The notes: generated from the letters alone by a model not told the origin. Positions 8,209 to 17,389 are shown, numbered from the stretch's first letter. The stretch is DNA of 64,000 nucleotides from an uncultured Granulosicoccaceae bacterium (GCA_937922675.1 CALAJN010000001.1:62001-126000), one strand, 5' to 3'. Made by a program: numbers and translations.

Positions 8209-9123
8209 ATGCCAGAGCCTCGGCAAGCGGACAACCTGCGAGGGGCTGGGTACATGGTGCTGGCTATGGCCGGGTTTACCATCAACGATGCCTTTGTCAA
8301 GAGTCTTGGCGATATGTTGCCTGTGACTCAGACCATGTCGGTCAGGGGTGTATTTCTGTTGGTACTGATGTCCTTGTGGCTCGGTTTGCCACAAACAAAC
8401 AAGGCTCGGTCACTGCCTTTGCGCGATCTTGCCAAAATCGCCAGGAACCCGACTGTACTGCTGCGAGCGGCATGTGAGCTGTTGGCGACCTTGTTCTTTC
8501 TACTGGCTTTAACACGCCTGCCTTTTGCTGTAATCATTGCAGTATTGCAGGCTATGCCCCTATTGGTAACAGCGGGTGCCGCGATGTTCTTGAAAGAGCA
8601 TGTGGGCTGGCGCCGTTGGGTAGCGATTTCAGCAGGCCTGGCAGGTGTCTTGATCATTCTGCGCCCGGGAGCCGAACAAGGGTTTGAAGCTGCGGCTCTG
8701 GTGTTTGCTGTTGGGTGCGTGGTTTTCTCAGCGGGCCGTGATCTTTTCACACGTCGTGTTCCGACATCGATACCGTCCCTTGGAGTCACGGTGGTTTCTG
8801 CGACTGTTATTACGATTGGTGGTTTTGCAGGCCTGATCCTGACCGAATCATGGGTGCCGTTGTCAGCGCATGGTCTGTTGGTGCTTGCAAGTGCCTCGGT
8901 CTTTCTATTCGTTGGGATGCAGGGCATCGTGATGGCCATGCGAACCGGACAGGTCGCGTTTATCGTGCCGTTTCGCTATACCGGACTGATCTGGGCGGTC
9001 GCGATAGGTTGGGTTGTCTTTGCCGAGACTCCGGATCGACTAACGCTTTTAGGTGCGACTATCGTGGTAGGAACGGGTATCTACACCTTTGCTCGCGAAC
9101 GTCACCTCGGTATGAGTGAGTGA
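8209..9123 (+). CDS. EamA/DMT-family permease
   Basis: A 304-residue integral membrane protein of the drug/metabolite transporter superfamily, with ten expected membrane segments in two EamA repeats. The first repeat ends near LKEHVGWRRWVAISAGLAGV, the conserved boundary of such repeats, and the second near AETPDRLTLLGATIVVGTGIYTF. NDAFVKSLGDMLPVTQ near the start is typical of the S-adenosylmethionine/metabolite exporter-like subgroup. ATG 8209 was chosen because the hydrophobic core begins about 10 residues later; an upstream in-frame start would add arginine-rich sequence lying inside folA. It lies 26 bases after folA on the same strand. Substrate unknown. Confidence 0.88.
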   Translation: MPEPRQADNLRGAGYMVLAMAGFTINDAFVKSLGDMLPVTQTMSVRGVFLLVLMSLWLGLPQTNKARSLPLRDLAKIARNPTVLLRAACELLATLFFLLALTRLPFAVIIAVLQAMPLLVTAGAAMFLKEHVGWRRWVAISAGLAGVLIILRPGAEQGFEAAALVFAVGCVVFSAGRDLFTRRVPTSIPSLGVTVVSATVITIGGFAGLILTESWVPLSAHGLLVLASASVFLFVGMQGIVMAMRTGQVAFIVPFRYTGLIWAVAIGWVVFAETPDRLTLLGATIVVGTGIYTFARERHLGMSE

Positions 9124-9167
9124 GTGCGTTGCAGAGCCGTGCTGGATAGTCCGCCGCGACTTAAGCT

Positions 9168-9557
9168 TCATGGCTCTTCGGGCAGCATGATCAGGATGTC
9201 CTGATCTGTAGCCTCGAGCATCAAGCTTGTATCGTTGATGGCTGTCAGTACGGCGCCACCTGGAAGCTCATCACCGACCATGAAGCGTATGCCATCAGCG
9301 CGCGTGACTTGAACTGAAGGTGCGGTTTCTATCAAGGATATCTGTCCACCAAAGTGATCAGTTGCCTCATGGTCAGTGACAAACAACTGAATGCTGCTGT
9401 CACCGGATGTGCTGCTGTTGAGCGTCTGAACGCCGAGAACAACAAAGGCACCAACAGCCAGCAGCATGAAGGCCACATCAACGTACGCCGTCGATGCACG
9501 GCTCTCCTTGCGCGCTGCCTTGGTGCTGCTTGTCTGTTCAAGGTCAACTCGGTTCAT
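9168..9557 (-). CDS. Single-pass membrane protein with GspC HR-like periplasmic domain
   Basis: A 129-residue protein with a basic cytosolic start, one membrane segment (about residues 24-46, AYVDVAFMLLAVGAFVVLG) and a small C-terminal domain. The C-terminal pattern, GIRFMVGDELPGGAVLTAI followed by DTSLMLEATDQDILIMLP, resembles the homology region of type II secretion GspC (and PilP), in which a VGD turn precedes a strand and an inhibitory loop. The gene follows, 52 bases downstream, a protein with secretin N0/N1-like domains, the natural partner of a GspC homology region. This assignment rests on pattern only and is tentative. No other secretion genes are nearby. Confidence 0.5.
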   Translation of the reverse strand: MNRVDLEQTSSTKAARKESRASTAYVDVAFMLLAVGAFVVLGVQTLNSSTSGDSSIQLFVTDHEATDHFGGQISLIETAPSVQVTRADGIRFMVGDELPGGAVLTAINDTSLMLEATDQDILIMLPEEP

Positions 9558-9609
9558 TGTCGGTGCCTGTTCAATGTCGAATCACTGTGCACTTTCAATA
9601 CACCCGGGC

Positions 9610-10419
9610 TTACTCGGTGTAGTCGGTGTCGAATCCAGGGACATCGGTGATCGAGCGTATGACTCGTCGACCCACAGCTGGTTTCGATACAGGCGCCTTG
9701 TCAAGTACAACAGGCTGCAAGCTTGAGGCGGTAACAGGCTCGCTCAGGGCTTTCTCGCCTGCAAGATCCCCCGCTGCTGCCCGGCTTTTGGTGTCCGGCT
9801 GATCGGTTCGAGGCGTCTTGTTTTGAGGTTCTTCGGCTGCTGCCTCGGTCATGATTGTGTCGATGATCGAGCTGGCGCGTCGCGCAGTCAGTTGAACGAA
9901 AGCACGTGTGCCGGTCAATTCCAGTGTGCCGCGATTTTGCCGCACAAGCCCTTCATCAACCACTGGCTGTTCAACGAGCAGGTCGTACACTTTGGCAGCG
10001 ACATCACGCGACGACACGATCGTGGCTGAATGCCGTTTATTGACGTCATCAATCCACGCAACATTGCCATCGATGAACAACGCGAGACCGTGACTGCCGG
10101 CGATACGCCGCAGCTCGCCTTCGCTCGATCCGTTCAAGGTATCCGTGATGGTTGTGGTGTTGCTTGCTGCGCGGGAATCTATACGCACCTCAAGTCCGGC
10201 ATTGTTTGCCAGAGTTTCGAGCACCAGGGGAAGCGGTGCATCGATGACACGTATTCGGATCTGTGCATCGACTTCCGTTGTCTCGTTTGCCTCTGATGTC
10301 TCGCTCGTCGCTGGCGCCACAACAGCCGCGCCCAGCCACAGAGCAACAAGAGCCACGCACCTCACGGCGAGTGCACTTGCCTGCGACAAGAGTGTGTGTT
10401 GTGCGTCGGTCTCGAGCAC
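9610..10419 (-). CDS. Exported protein with secretin N0/N1-like domains, no secretin channel
   Basis: A 269-residue protein starting at GTG 10419 with a signal sequence or anchor (ALAVRCVALVALWLGAAVVAPAT). Residues about 50-110 look like the secretin N0/STN domain: RIRVIDAPLPLVLETLA then AGLEVRIDSRA, then a strand pair ending LALFIDGNVAWID, similar to the YDG-x-x-LYV segment of type III secretins (SctC). A second small domain with LELTGTRAFVQL (about 165-176) resembles the first KH-like N1 domain. The rest is a low-complexity linker rich in Thr, Pro and Ala. The long C-terminal beta-barrel domain of true secretins is absent. It is co-directional with the GspC-like gene downstream. Confidence 0.6.
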   Translation of the reverse strand: MLETDAQHTLLSQASALAVRCVALVALWLGAAVVAPATSETSEANETTEVDAQIRIRVIDAPLPLVLETLANNAGLEVRIDSRAASNTTTITDTLNGSSEGELRRIAGSHGLALFIDGNVAWIDDVNKRHSATIVSSRDVAAKVYDLLVEQPVVDEGLVRQNRGTLELTGTRAFVQLTARRASSIIDTIMTEAAAEEPQNKTPRTDQPDTKSRAAAGDLAGEKALSEPVTASSLQPVVLDKAPVSKPAVGRRVIRSITDVPGFDTDYTE

Positions 10420-10589
10420 CAGATGGATACGATGAATTCTGAGTTGGAGCAGTGTATGTGCACTTATGTGACAAATGATGTGACAAGTCCATCGACAGTC
10501 GATTTTCCGGTGTTAATCGGGTCACAGGATGTGGACTGTGTCGCAGAGTGGCGGCCAAGCGGCTTGTTTCACACATCGACTCACACCGT

Positions 10590-11399
10590 TCATGCGGTGA
10601 AGCGAACACTTCGCATGCTGCCTCCCTCGGCGTTGAAACCGGCCAGCCAGCCTCCCCAGACGCATCCGCGATCGGTGGGGATGATCCCCGCCGGAGCGAT
10701 CGCCGGATGCGCTGACCAGTGACCGAATACAACAGGTTTTTCCCATCGCCTCCGGTCCGGCAGGGCATACCAAGGGAGCAGCTGCGACGGCGCACCGGAA
10801 GGTGGGCCGCTTTGCTCGAAATCCAGGCGGCCATCTCGATGACAAAAGCGCATGCGAGTAAACACGTTAACGCTTGCTCGCAAGCGCTGATACCGCGTGT
10901 TCGCATCTTTTGGGTGCGCAGGCTCCGAGCCGTACATGTGGGCCAGAAAATCTGCGTAGTCATCAGCAGCGAGCGCTTGCTCCAGTTCGCGCGCCATCTT
11001 GCGCGCGTAGTGAAGTGTCCAGTGAGGGTGGATTCCTGCGTGCACCAGTACAAAGCCTGCCTTGTTGTCGTGCAGTATGGGCCGCGTGCGCAACCAGTCA
11101 ATGATGGTGGTGCGATCCGGTGCGGCCAGTATCTCGTCCAGGGTATCGCGCTTGCCCGTGCGTCTGACGTCATGCAAGGTGGCGAGCAGATGCAGATCGT
11201 GGTTTCCGAGAGTGACGCTGGCTCGGTCTCCGAGACTCATGACCCAACGCAGACTGGCGAGTGATGCAGGGCCTCTGTTCACGATATCGCCGGCAAAGCA
11301 GAAGTGATCGTGTTCCGGGTCAGCGCCGAGCTGTTCGATGAGCGCTTCAAGCTCCCCAAGGCAACCGTGAACATCGCCTATGACCCACGAACGGCTCAT
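10590..11399 (-). CDS. apaH: Bis(5'-nucleosyl)-tetraphosphatase, symmetrical
   Basis: A 269-residue metallophosphoesterase that cleaves Ap4A (and can decap Np4-RNA) to two ADP. The metal-binding signatures are GDVHG (residues 8-12), GDIVNRGP (39-46) and GNHDLHLLA (65-73), followed by VHAGIHPHW and GHWSAH for the remaining histidines. The length matches E. coli ApaH (280). It is the last gene of the lptD-surA-pdxA-rsmA-apaG-apaH operon, as in other gammaproteobacteria. About 170 bases separate it from the secretin-N0-like gene downstream on the same strand; that gap holds no gene and no clear terminator. Confidence 0.95.
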   Translation of the reverse strand: MSRSWVIGDVHGCLGELEALIEQLGADPEHDHFCFAGDIVNRGPASLASLRWVMSLGDRASVTLGNHDLHLLATLHDVRRTGKRDTLDEILAAPDRTTIIDWLRTRPILHDNKAGFVLVHAGIHPHWTLHYARKMARELEQALAADDYADFLAHMYGSEPAHPKDANTRYQRLRASVNVFTRMRFCHRDGRLDFEQSGPPSGAPSQLLPWYALPDRRRWEKPVVFGHWSAHPAIAPAGIIPTDRGCVWGGWLAGFNAEGGSMRSVRFTA

Positions 11400-11441
11400 G
11401 GTGTTACCGCAGAGCGCGTATAGCGCCGCATTCGCATTGAC

Positions 11442-11825
11442 TCAGTGCAAGGTGCGTGGCGTTGACAGCAGAAAATCAGCAATGGGTGCGCGAAATTCAT
11501 CCCCGTCATCGGTGATCATCATGTAGCTACCACCCATGGTGCCCATCGAGGTCTCCAACATGGTTCCGCTGGTGTATTGAAAACCCTCGCCAGGTTTGAG
11601 GTGAGGTTGCTCTCCGACAACGCCCTCTCCCTGAACTTCCTGAATCTTGCCGTTGGCGTCACGAATGACCCAGTGGCGGGTTAAAAGCCGAGCGGGGCGA
11701 TCGCCAACATTGCGAATGGTGACCGTGTAGGCGAACACAAAGCGGTTGCTTGTCGGGTCACTTTCAGATTCCACATACAGCGTCTCGACATCAACGCTTA
11801 TGCCCTCGCTGTTTTCACCGTGCAT
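11442..11825 (-). CDS. apaG: ApaG protein (Co2+/Mg2+ efflux-associated, DUF525)
   Basis: A 127-residue beta-sandwich protein of the ApaG/DUF525 family. Visible family blocks are FVFAYTVTIRNVG, ARLLTRHWVIRDANG, VGEQPHLKPGEGFQYTSG and TSMGTMGGSYMMI. It lies between rsmA and apaH in the conserved operon. Its biochemical role is not settled; in Salmonella the corC/apaG region is linked to Co2+ resistance and Mg2+ efflux, and the fold resembles fibronectin type III. The start ATG 11825 has a GAGGAG ribosome site upstream. Confidence 0.95.
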   Translation of the reverse strand: MHGENSEGISVDVETLYVESESDPTSNRFVFAYTVTIRNVGDRPARLLTRHWVIRDANGKIQEVQGEGVVGEQPHLKPGEGFQYTSGTMLETSMGTMGGSYMMITDDGDEFRAPIADFLLSTPRTLH

Positions 11826-11846
11826 GAGCCACTCCTCGCGGCGATT

Positions 11847-12668
11847 TCATTTTTTTTGGTCTGCCATCGTAGCACTGGCAGACCTTGGTAACACCTCAGC
11901 AAGGGCTCGTAACTGCGACAACTCCAGCCGCTCGGCGCGCTCTGCCGGGTCGACTCCGGCTTGAATCAGGGTCTCAGGTGACAGAACACCCTTGAAATTG
12001 TTACGCAGTGTCTTGCGACGGTTCGCGAACGCGAGCCGCGTGACTTGTTCAAGAGCGTCCAGCTCATCTGCTGTAGGTATAACCGCTCGCGGCACTAGAC
12101 GCGCGAAAGCTGACTGGACCTTGGGCTGCGGATCGAAGGCTTCCGCTGGCACATTAAAAAGAGGGGTGATATGAAAGACTGAGTTGGTCATTACTGACAG
12201 TCGCCCCCAGTGCTTGTGCCCAGGCGTTGCCGCTAGTCTTTCTACCACCTCGAGCTGCAGCATGACGTGCAAGTTGCGCACAGCCGTATGCTGCCTGGCC
12301 AGTTTGAGTATCAGTGGCGTACCGATGTTGTAGGGCAGATTTCCGACAAGGCGCAGTTGCGCGGGATCCCCGTCTGTGTCGAGCTGCCGGGCCAGGGCTG
12401 CGAAATCAACATCCAAAGCATCGCCTTCATGCACGACCAGCCCGTCGAGCTTGCGCGCCTCCAGCCGGCTTGCAAGATCTCGATCTACCTCGATGACGTG
12501 GAGATGCTTGTGCCGTTGCAGCAGAGGCAGCGTGAGTGCTGCAAGGCCGGGGCCGATTTCAAGCAGTGGTGTGTCGTCAGGTTTCCCGACCGCATCAACG
12601 ATGCGCTCGACGATGCTGCGATCCTTCAGGAAATTTTGCCCGAATCGTTTACGAGCGCGATGGCTCAT
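11847..12668 (-). CDS. rsmA: 16S rRNA (adenine1518/1519-N6)-dimethyltransferase
   Basis: A 273-residue Rossmann-fold methyltransferase (KsgA) that dimethylates two adjacent adenosines near the 3' end of 16S rRNA. HRARKRFGQNFLKD is the family N-terminus, LLEIGPGLAALTLPLL is motif I for S-adenosylmethionine, with Ala where many orthologues have Gly (GPGLGALT), and LVGNLPYNIGTPL contains the NLPY catalytic motif. FDPQPKVQSA is the conserved basic loop. The start overlaps the pdxA stop by four bases (ATGA), so the two are translation-coupled. Confidence 0.96.
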   Translation of the reverse strand: MSHRARKRFGQNFLKDRSIVERIVDAVGKPDDTPLLEIGPGLAALTLPLLQRHKHLHVIEVDRDLASRLEARKLDGLVVHEGDALDVDFAALARQLDTDGDPAQLRLVGNLPYNIGTPLILKLARQHTAVRNLHVMLQLEVVERLAATPGHKHWGRLSVMTNSVFHITPLFNVPAEAFDPQPKVQSAFARLVPRAVIPTADELDALEQVTRLAFANRRKTLRNNFKGVLSPETLIQAGVDPAERAERLELSQLRALAEVLPRSASATMADQKK

Positions 12669-13708
12669 TGTGACGGTGCGTCGGCGTTGTCGCTCAGCGG
12701 TTGACTCTTGTTGGCAAGCCTGGTCGCCAGATCCAGTGCTGCAAACAAGCTGCCCGGATCAATGTCGCCTTTGCCAGCCTTGTCGAGGGCCGTGCCATGA
12801 TCAACCGAGGTACGAATCAGTGGTAGCCCCAGTGTCACATTTATGCCTTGGCCAAAGCCTGCATACTTCAGGACCGGCAGGCCTTGATCATGGTACATCG
12901 CAAGAACGGCGTCAGCATCGTTCAGATGCTGCGGGGTAAACAGGGTGTCGGCAGGTAAGGGGCCAATCAGCTGCATGCCCTCGGCCGCCAGCTGGGCAAG
13001 GCTCGGCTCGATGATGTCTATTTCCTCGCGGCCGAGGTAGCCATTCTCGCCGGCATGTGGATTCAGGCCAGCGACAAGGATGCGCGGATCTTCAATCGCA
13101 AAGGTCGTCACAAGGTCGGCGTGCAGTGTGCGAATGGCGCGCGTCAGGCGTTCCTTTGTTATCGACGCTGCCACTTCGGCAAGCGGTAGGTGCGTCGTCA
13201 CCAGGGCTACGCGCAGATCACCCGCGACCAGCATCATTACCGGTATGGCATTGACGCGCTCGGCAAGATATTCAGTGTGCCCGGAGAACGCGACGCCTGC
13301 CTGGTTGATCACGCCTTTATGCAGCGGCGCAGTAACCATCGCGGCAAACGTACCGTCCATACAGCCATCCACAGCGATGTCCAGAGTCTTCAGGACGCTG
13401 TGCGCATTCTCTGGATCCAGAGTGCCGGGCGTTACAGCTGTTGCCGTCGCGACATCCAGCACACACAGGGTACCCGGGGGGTCGTCGGACGTGGGAGCCT
13501 CGGGGTCAAACGGACGGACCTCCAGAGGTAGATCGAGTGCGTCCGCGCGAGCTGCAAGTACGGCCGTATCCCCGATTGCAATAACCTCAGCCGAGCGCCA
13601 GGTCTGGGCGAGCAAGACAGCGAGGTCGGGACCGATACCGGCCGGTTCGCCCGGTGTCAATGCGATGCGCGGGGCGCTATCAGCCTGCTGTTTTGTTGAA
13701 TCTTGCAC
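12665..13708 (-). CDS. pdxA: 4-hydroxythreonine-4-phosphate dehydrogenase
   Basis: A 347-residue NAD-dependent, metal-binding enzyme of pyridoxal 5'-phosphate synthesis that oxidises 4-phosphohydroxy-threonine. The N-terminal IALTPGEPAGIGPDL, the metal histidines in SGHTEYLAE, VTTHLPL and MYHDQGLPVLKY, and the GINVTLGLPLIRTSVDHGTALD block (shown here as GINVTLGLP and RTSVDHGTA) are all present. The start is taken as GTG 13708, two bases after the surA stop; longer in-frame starts would overlap surA by up to 160 bases and add arginine-rich sequence. It matches the conserved operon order. Confidence 0.94.
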   Translation of the reverse strand: MQDSTKQQADSAPRIALTPGEPAGIGPDLAVLLAQTWRSAEVIAIGDTAVLAARADALDLPLEVRPFDPEAPTSDDPPGTLCVLDVATATAVTPGTLDPENAHSVLKTLDIAVDGCMDGTFAAMVTAPLHKGVINQAGVAFSGHTEYLAERVNAIPVMMLVAGDLRVALVTTHLPLAEVAASITKERLTRAIRTLHADLVTTFAIEDPRILVAGLNPHAGENGYLGREEIDIIEPSLAQLAAEGMQLIGPLPADTLFTPQHLNDADAVLAMYHDQGLPVLKYAGFGQGINVTLGLPLIRTSVDHGTALDKAGKGDIDPGSLFAALDLATRLANKSQPLSDNADAPSQ

Positions 13709-13710
13709 CG

Positions 13711-14982
13711 TCAACTGCGAATATCGATAAAGGAATCTGCTCGCAACTGCAGCATCCAGCGCTCCGCTTCCTGCTCCACCCGCCGCTGGCGAATGACGTC
13801 CTCGGCTCGTGAGCGGATATCGGCTGTATCGATGTCCCGGCTGCGTCGATCCAGTACTTCGAGCACGTGCCACCCAAAGCGCGTTCGAAAAGGAGCGCTG
13901 ACCTGCCCAATGGCGGCGCTGGCCGCCGTGGATTCCATCTCCGGTGGCATTTCACCAGTGGCAAACCAGGGAAGCTCGCCGCCATCGGGTGCGCTGTTAG
14001 GGTCGTCACTGCTGTCCGAGGCAACAGCTGCGAAGGATTCGCCAGCAGACAGACGTGCGCGTATGGCGCGAATACGTTGCTCGGCTTGCTGATCATCCCC
14101 GGATATGAAGATATGCCGAGCCAGAGTTTCCTCACGTTGACGGGGATCGCTACTGCGCGTATCGCTTAACGTAATGATGTGCAGGCCATTGGGGGACTCC
14201 AACGGACCTGCCAGATCACCGATGCTCATTGATCGCACGGCGGTGGCGATAAATTCAGGCACCTCTTGCAGCGTGCGATAGCCCAGATCCCCGCCGTCCA
14301 GAGCTCGAGCTCCGTCAGATTCGGCGGCAGCAACAGCTGCAAACTCGCGACCGTTGGTCAGTTTCGCAAGTATGTTGTCGGCGCGTTCTTTTGCTGAGGC
14401 ACGTTCAGAAGCCGAGGCGGTTGTAGCAATGGCGACAAGAATATGCCCAATGCGGTAGCGCCGCTGCTCGGCAACATCGCTGTCGAGCGCGTCGACAAAG
14501 TCGTCAATCTCCTGCTCCGAGACGTTGATGCGTGCGGCTACGTTTCGCTGTACCAGCTGCTGCAACAGCAGTTCTTGCTCGATATTGCGCCTGAATCGGC
14601 TGTAGTCAAAGCCCTGAGCGCGCAGGGTCTCGCGCAAGCGTGGTACATCGATGTTGTTATTGCTCGCGATCTGTTCAATGGAGCGATTGACCGCGTTGGC
14701 ATCCACGGAAATACCCTGACGACGCGCCTGTTGCTTGCGCACTTCCTGGTCTATCAGTCTATCCAGAACGCGCTGTGTCAAGGCCTCCCCCGAGGGCAGG
14801 GTGTTGCCCTCGCTTTGCGCCTGATTGAGCAGAAATCGGGTCTCGGCAGCTACGTCGCTTGCCAGTACTACGTCATCGTTGACGACCGCTGCAATTGCGT
14901 CGATAACCGTATCCTGTGCCAGGGTCGCCGTACTGGACAACAGCACAATGGCTGCCAGGACTGATCGTTTGGTAAATCGCAT
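13711..14982 (-). CDS. surA: Periplasmic chaperone / peptidyl-prolyl isomerase SurA
   Basis: A 423-residue outer-membrane protein chaperone. It has a Sec signal peptide (KRSVLAAIVLLSSTATLAQ), an N-terminal SurA domain beginning IDAIAAVVNDDVVLASDV, two parvulin domains (about residues 174-275, starting YRIGHILVAI, and 286-388, starting ARHIFISGDD) and a C-terminal helix that packs on the N-domain. The second parvulin holds FGWHVLEVLDRR, the usual end motif. It sits between lptD and pdxA, and LptD is itself a SurA client, which fits the co-transcription. Confidence 0.95.
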   Translation of the reverse strand: MRFTKRSVLAAIVLLSSTATLAQDTVIDAIAAVVNDDVVLASDVAAETRFLLNQAQSEGNTLPSGEALTQRVLDRLIDQEVRKQQARRQGISVDANAVNRSIEQIASNNNIDVPRLRETLRAQGFDYSRFRRNIEQELLLQQLVQRNVAARINVSEQEIDDFVDALDSDVAEQRRYRIGHILVAIATTASASERASAKERADNILAKLTNGREFAAVAAAESDGARALDGGDLGYRTLQEVPEFIATAVRSMSIGDLAGPLESPNGLHIITLSDTRSSDPRQREETLARHIFISGDDQQAEQRIRAIRARLSAGESFAAVASDSSDDPNSAPDGGELPWFATGEMPPEMESTAASAAIGQVSAPFRTRFGWHVLEVLDRRSRDIDTADIRSRAEDVIRQRRVEQEAERWMLQLRADSFIDIRS

Positions 14983-14999
14983 AAGACGGCTGTGTCGTG

Positions 15000-17252
15000 T
15001 CAGTAAAGGTCGCGATAGCCGGTAATGGCGTTCTCGACTATGGCTCCGTAATTCTGGCCGATTGGGCTGAGTCCCTTCAACACCAGCTGCAAATACACAC
15101 TGGTGTCATGTTCTTCATCATCGTCGGAGATATAGCGCCTTGCTGCAAATCTCAAGGCGTAGCAGCAGCTGTCGTACTCAATGCCCAACAGTGACTCAAG
15201 ACTGATGTCGGCATCCAGTGAGTAATTCCAACGAGCAGCAATTCGCAAATTGTCGAACACGGGCCACAGTACCGAAAAATCCAGTTGTTCGGTTTCCGCG
15301 CGGCTGCCGGTGTTGACGACGCGGTGCCCAAAATTCAACACACGATTATCGTCGGGTTGGTAGCTCACCAGCAGGGATCCACGGGCGGTCTCATTGCGAT
15401 CAGGGTTCCATTGCAGGTTGCCTCGTGCTAACCAGTCGCGTCGCAGTCTGGTCGAAACCTCGGCAACAAAGTCTGATGTGTCTCGCGTGTCGATCAAGTC
15501 TCCGTCATCGAAGGTTTCATCCGGCAGGCGGACGCGGCGATCCTGGAAATAGAGTATTTGTCCTATCGCTGCACTCAGGGTTTCTCGGCCATCAGAGCCA
15601 TCGATGATTCTTGATGTCAAGGCAAGCGACAGCTGGTCAGCGTCGGCGATGCGATCTGCACCGCTAAAACGGTTTTCACGAAAGAGCTGGGAGAAATTGA
15701 AATCAAACGCACTCGAGTCAAACACCGGCACGTTTTCCTGATTCTCGAAAGGTACTTTCAAAAAATAGATCCGAGGCTCAAGTGTATGCACCGAGCCATC
15801 GCTGTTCAAAACCCGATCGAAATACAAGCCTGTGTCAACCGAGACTGTGTTGATACTGCGGCTCGATGCGCTCGGCAATTCGGGGCCGCTGTCATTCAGG
15901 CCATACCAGGTAAAGCGATGTGAGATGCTGGGCTCAAAGAACCAGGCGTCACCCCCTAGCGGCAGTGACAATCGAGGAGACAGATCAATACGTGTGCCGG
16001 TAACCGAGTCGCGTCTGTCAAAGTAGACAAACTCCCCATCCAGGCTTGCAGATATGCCGAAAGGCTGCTGGCGCGCACGAGTTGATAGCGTGACCTGCGG
16101 TACGCGGCGATAAGGTGTGTCTGCGATGTTTACCTGGTCGTTTTCATCGACGCTGGCCAAGTCAACGGTGTCAAAACCTTGAAAACGTGCAGCGGCCTTG
16201 GTCCAGCTGTCTTCATAAACCAACTCAGCTACCCGCTCAAGATGTGTGACACGGGCTAGCTGAAAATTATTGCCAAGGTCATCGAAATAGTCTTTGTCAC
16301 TTACGATTGATGCATCTACGCGCGTACTGATATTCGATCCAAATCCGCCATTGTGAGTCAGACGAGAAAAGCTGCGCCATTGGTGATCGTCGTCGCGATC
16401 TTTCAGGGTTTCGTTGAATAAGGCCCAGCTGCCTTGCGTGTCGAGGTAGCGAACTTCACTTTGTAATTGCAGCCCCCTTTTTGTCAGCAATCTAGGTGTC
16501 AGAGTGGCATCCAGATTGGGGCGTATGTTCCAGTACCACGGCAGGATGAACTCAAAGCCGGTGTTGTCGGATCGTGCTATGGCAGGTGCCAGAAAGCCTG
16601 TCTTGCGTTGTGTCCCAATGGGAAAGCTGAACGCAGGAAGTGCAAAGATTGGTACCTCCTTGAATCTCATGCTGATGCCGTAGGCGACTCCAACACCGGA
16701 TTCGGTGTTAAGCGACAGGCGGTCAGCGCGGATGTACCAATCCAGTTTTTCAGGGGGGCAGGTTGAGTAGGTTGCGCCTTGCAGCGAGAACTTGCCCCCC
16801 GGCTCTCCGGACATGCTTTCGGCGCTACCTGTGGCGCTGCGTCCGTCGAGCCCGATACGGTAGCGCGTTTCACCGGTTGAAAAACGATCGTCGTCAAGAT
16901 CAAGATCGGCATCCTCGCTAGACAGCTCGATACCCTCGCCAGCAAGTCTCAGGTCCCCTTCTATGGAAACCTCTCCGGTGACAGTGTTGTATTCAGCGGA
17001 TTCAGCCGAGATACGCCGGTCCTGATAGCCCAGCTCTGCTCCACCGTTCAGAAAGATGATGCCGTTTTCGCTGATTACTTCCTCAGCTGAAGCGGATATT
17101 GCGTCGTCTGCGACTACCGTGTCACTCGCTGTGGCGCTTGCGTCGCGGTCCAGTCGGAAGTCATTGCGGGGCTCGATAATCGGGCACAGCGCAGCGGCGG
17201 CGGCCGAGGGCAGGGCCGCTACAACAAGCACTGTCAGATAACCGACGCGCAA
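15000..17252 (-). CDS. lptD: LPS-assembly protein LptD
   Basis: A 750-residue outer-membrane beta-barrel that inserts lipopolysaccharide at the cell surface together with LptE. It has a signal peptide ending near SAAAAALC, an N-terminal OstA/LptA-like jelly-roll (about 60-170, with GGAELGYQDRRISAESAEY), and the large C-terminal barrel with the family block VPIFALPAFSFPIGTQRKTG then FEFILPWYWNI. Near the C-terminus LGIEYDSCCYALRF contains the conserved Cys-Cys pair used in the inter-domain disulfides. The start is a TTG at 17252; an in-frame stop lies not far upstream and no ATG is available. It is the first gene of the operon, divergent from ung. Confidence 0.94.
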   Translation of the reverse strand: MRVGYLTVLVVAALPSAAAAALCPIIEPRNDFRLDRDASATASDTVVADDAISASAEEVISENGIIFLNGGAELGYQDRRISAESAEYNTVTGEVSIEGDLRLAGEGIELSSEDADLDLDDDRFSTGETRYRIGLDGRSATGSAESMSGEPGGKFSLQGATYSTCPPEKLDWYIRADRLSLNTESGVGVAYGISMRFKEVPIFALPAFSFPIGTQRKTGFLAPAIARSDNTGFEFILPWYWNIRPNLDATLTPRLLTKRGLQLQSEVRYLDTQGSWALFNETLKDRDDDHQWRSFSRLTHNGGFGSNISTRVDASIVSDKDYFDDLGNNFQLARVTHLERVAELVYEDSWTKAAARFQGFDTVDLASVDENDQVNIADTPYRRVPQVTLSTRARQQPFGISASLDGEFVYFDRRDSVTGTRIDLSPRLSLPLGGDAWFFEPSISHRFTWYGLNDSGPELPSASSRSINTVSVDTGLYFDRVLNSDGSVHTLEPRIYFLKVPFENQENVPVFDSSAFDFNFSQLFRENRFSGADRIADADQLSLALTSRIIDGSDGRETLSAAIGQILYFQDRRVRLPDETFDDGDLIDTRDTSDFVAEVSTRLRRDWLARGNLQWNPDRNETARGSLLVSYQPDDNRVLNFGHRVVNTGSRAETEQLDFSVLWPVFDNLRIAARWNYSLDADISLESLLGIEYDSCCYALRFAARRYISDDDEEHDTSVYLQLVLKGLSPIGQNYGAIVENAITGYRDLY

Positions 17253-17389
17253 GGCGCCTGCTGACGGGGGCCGCTGAACGGCCGACGGGCGAGAAAGAGG
17301 AATGACGGCGAGTCCGGCACTTGATCAGTAGCCCCCGATGATAGTCGCCCAATGACCATGGCTCAATGCAGGGCGGTTAGACTGCCTGT

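Noticed and set aside
11847-11880. T-run near the end of rsmA as a plus-strand terminator
   Set aside because: All genes there are on the minus strand; the run is the lysine codons (AAA AAA) at the end of RsmA and the apaG ribosome region.
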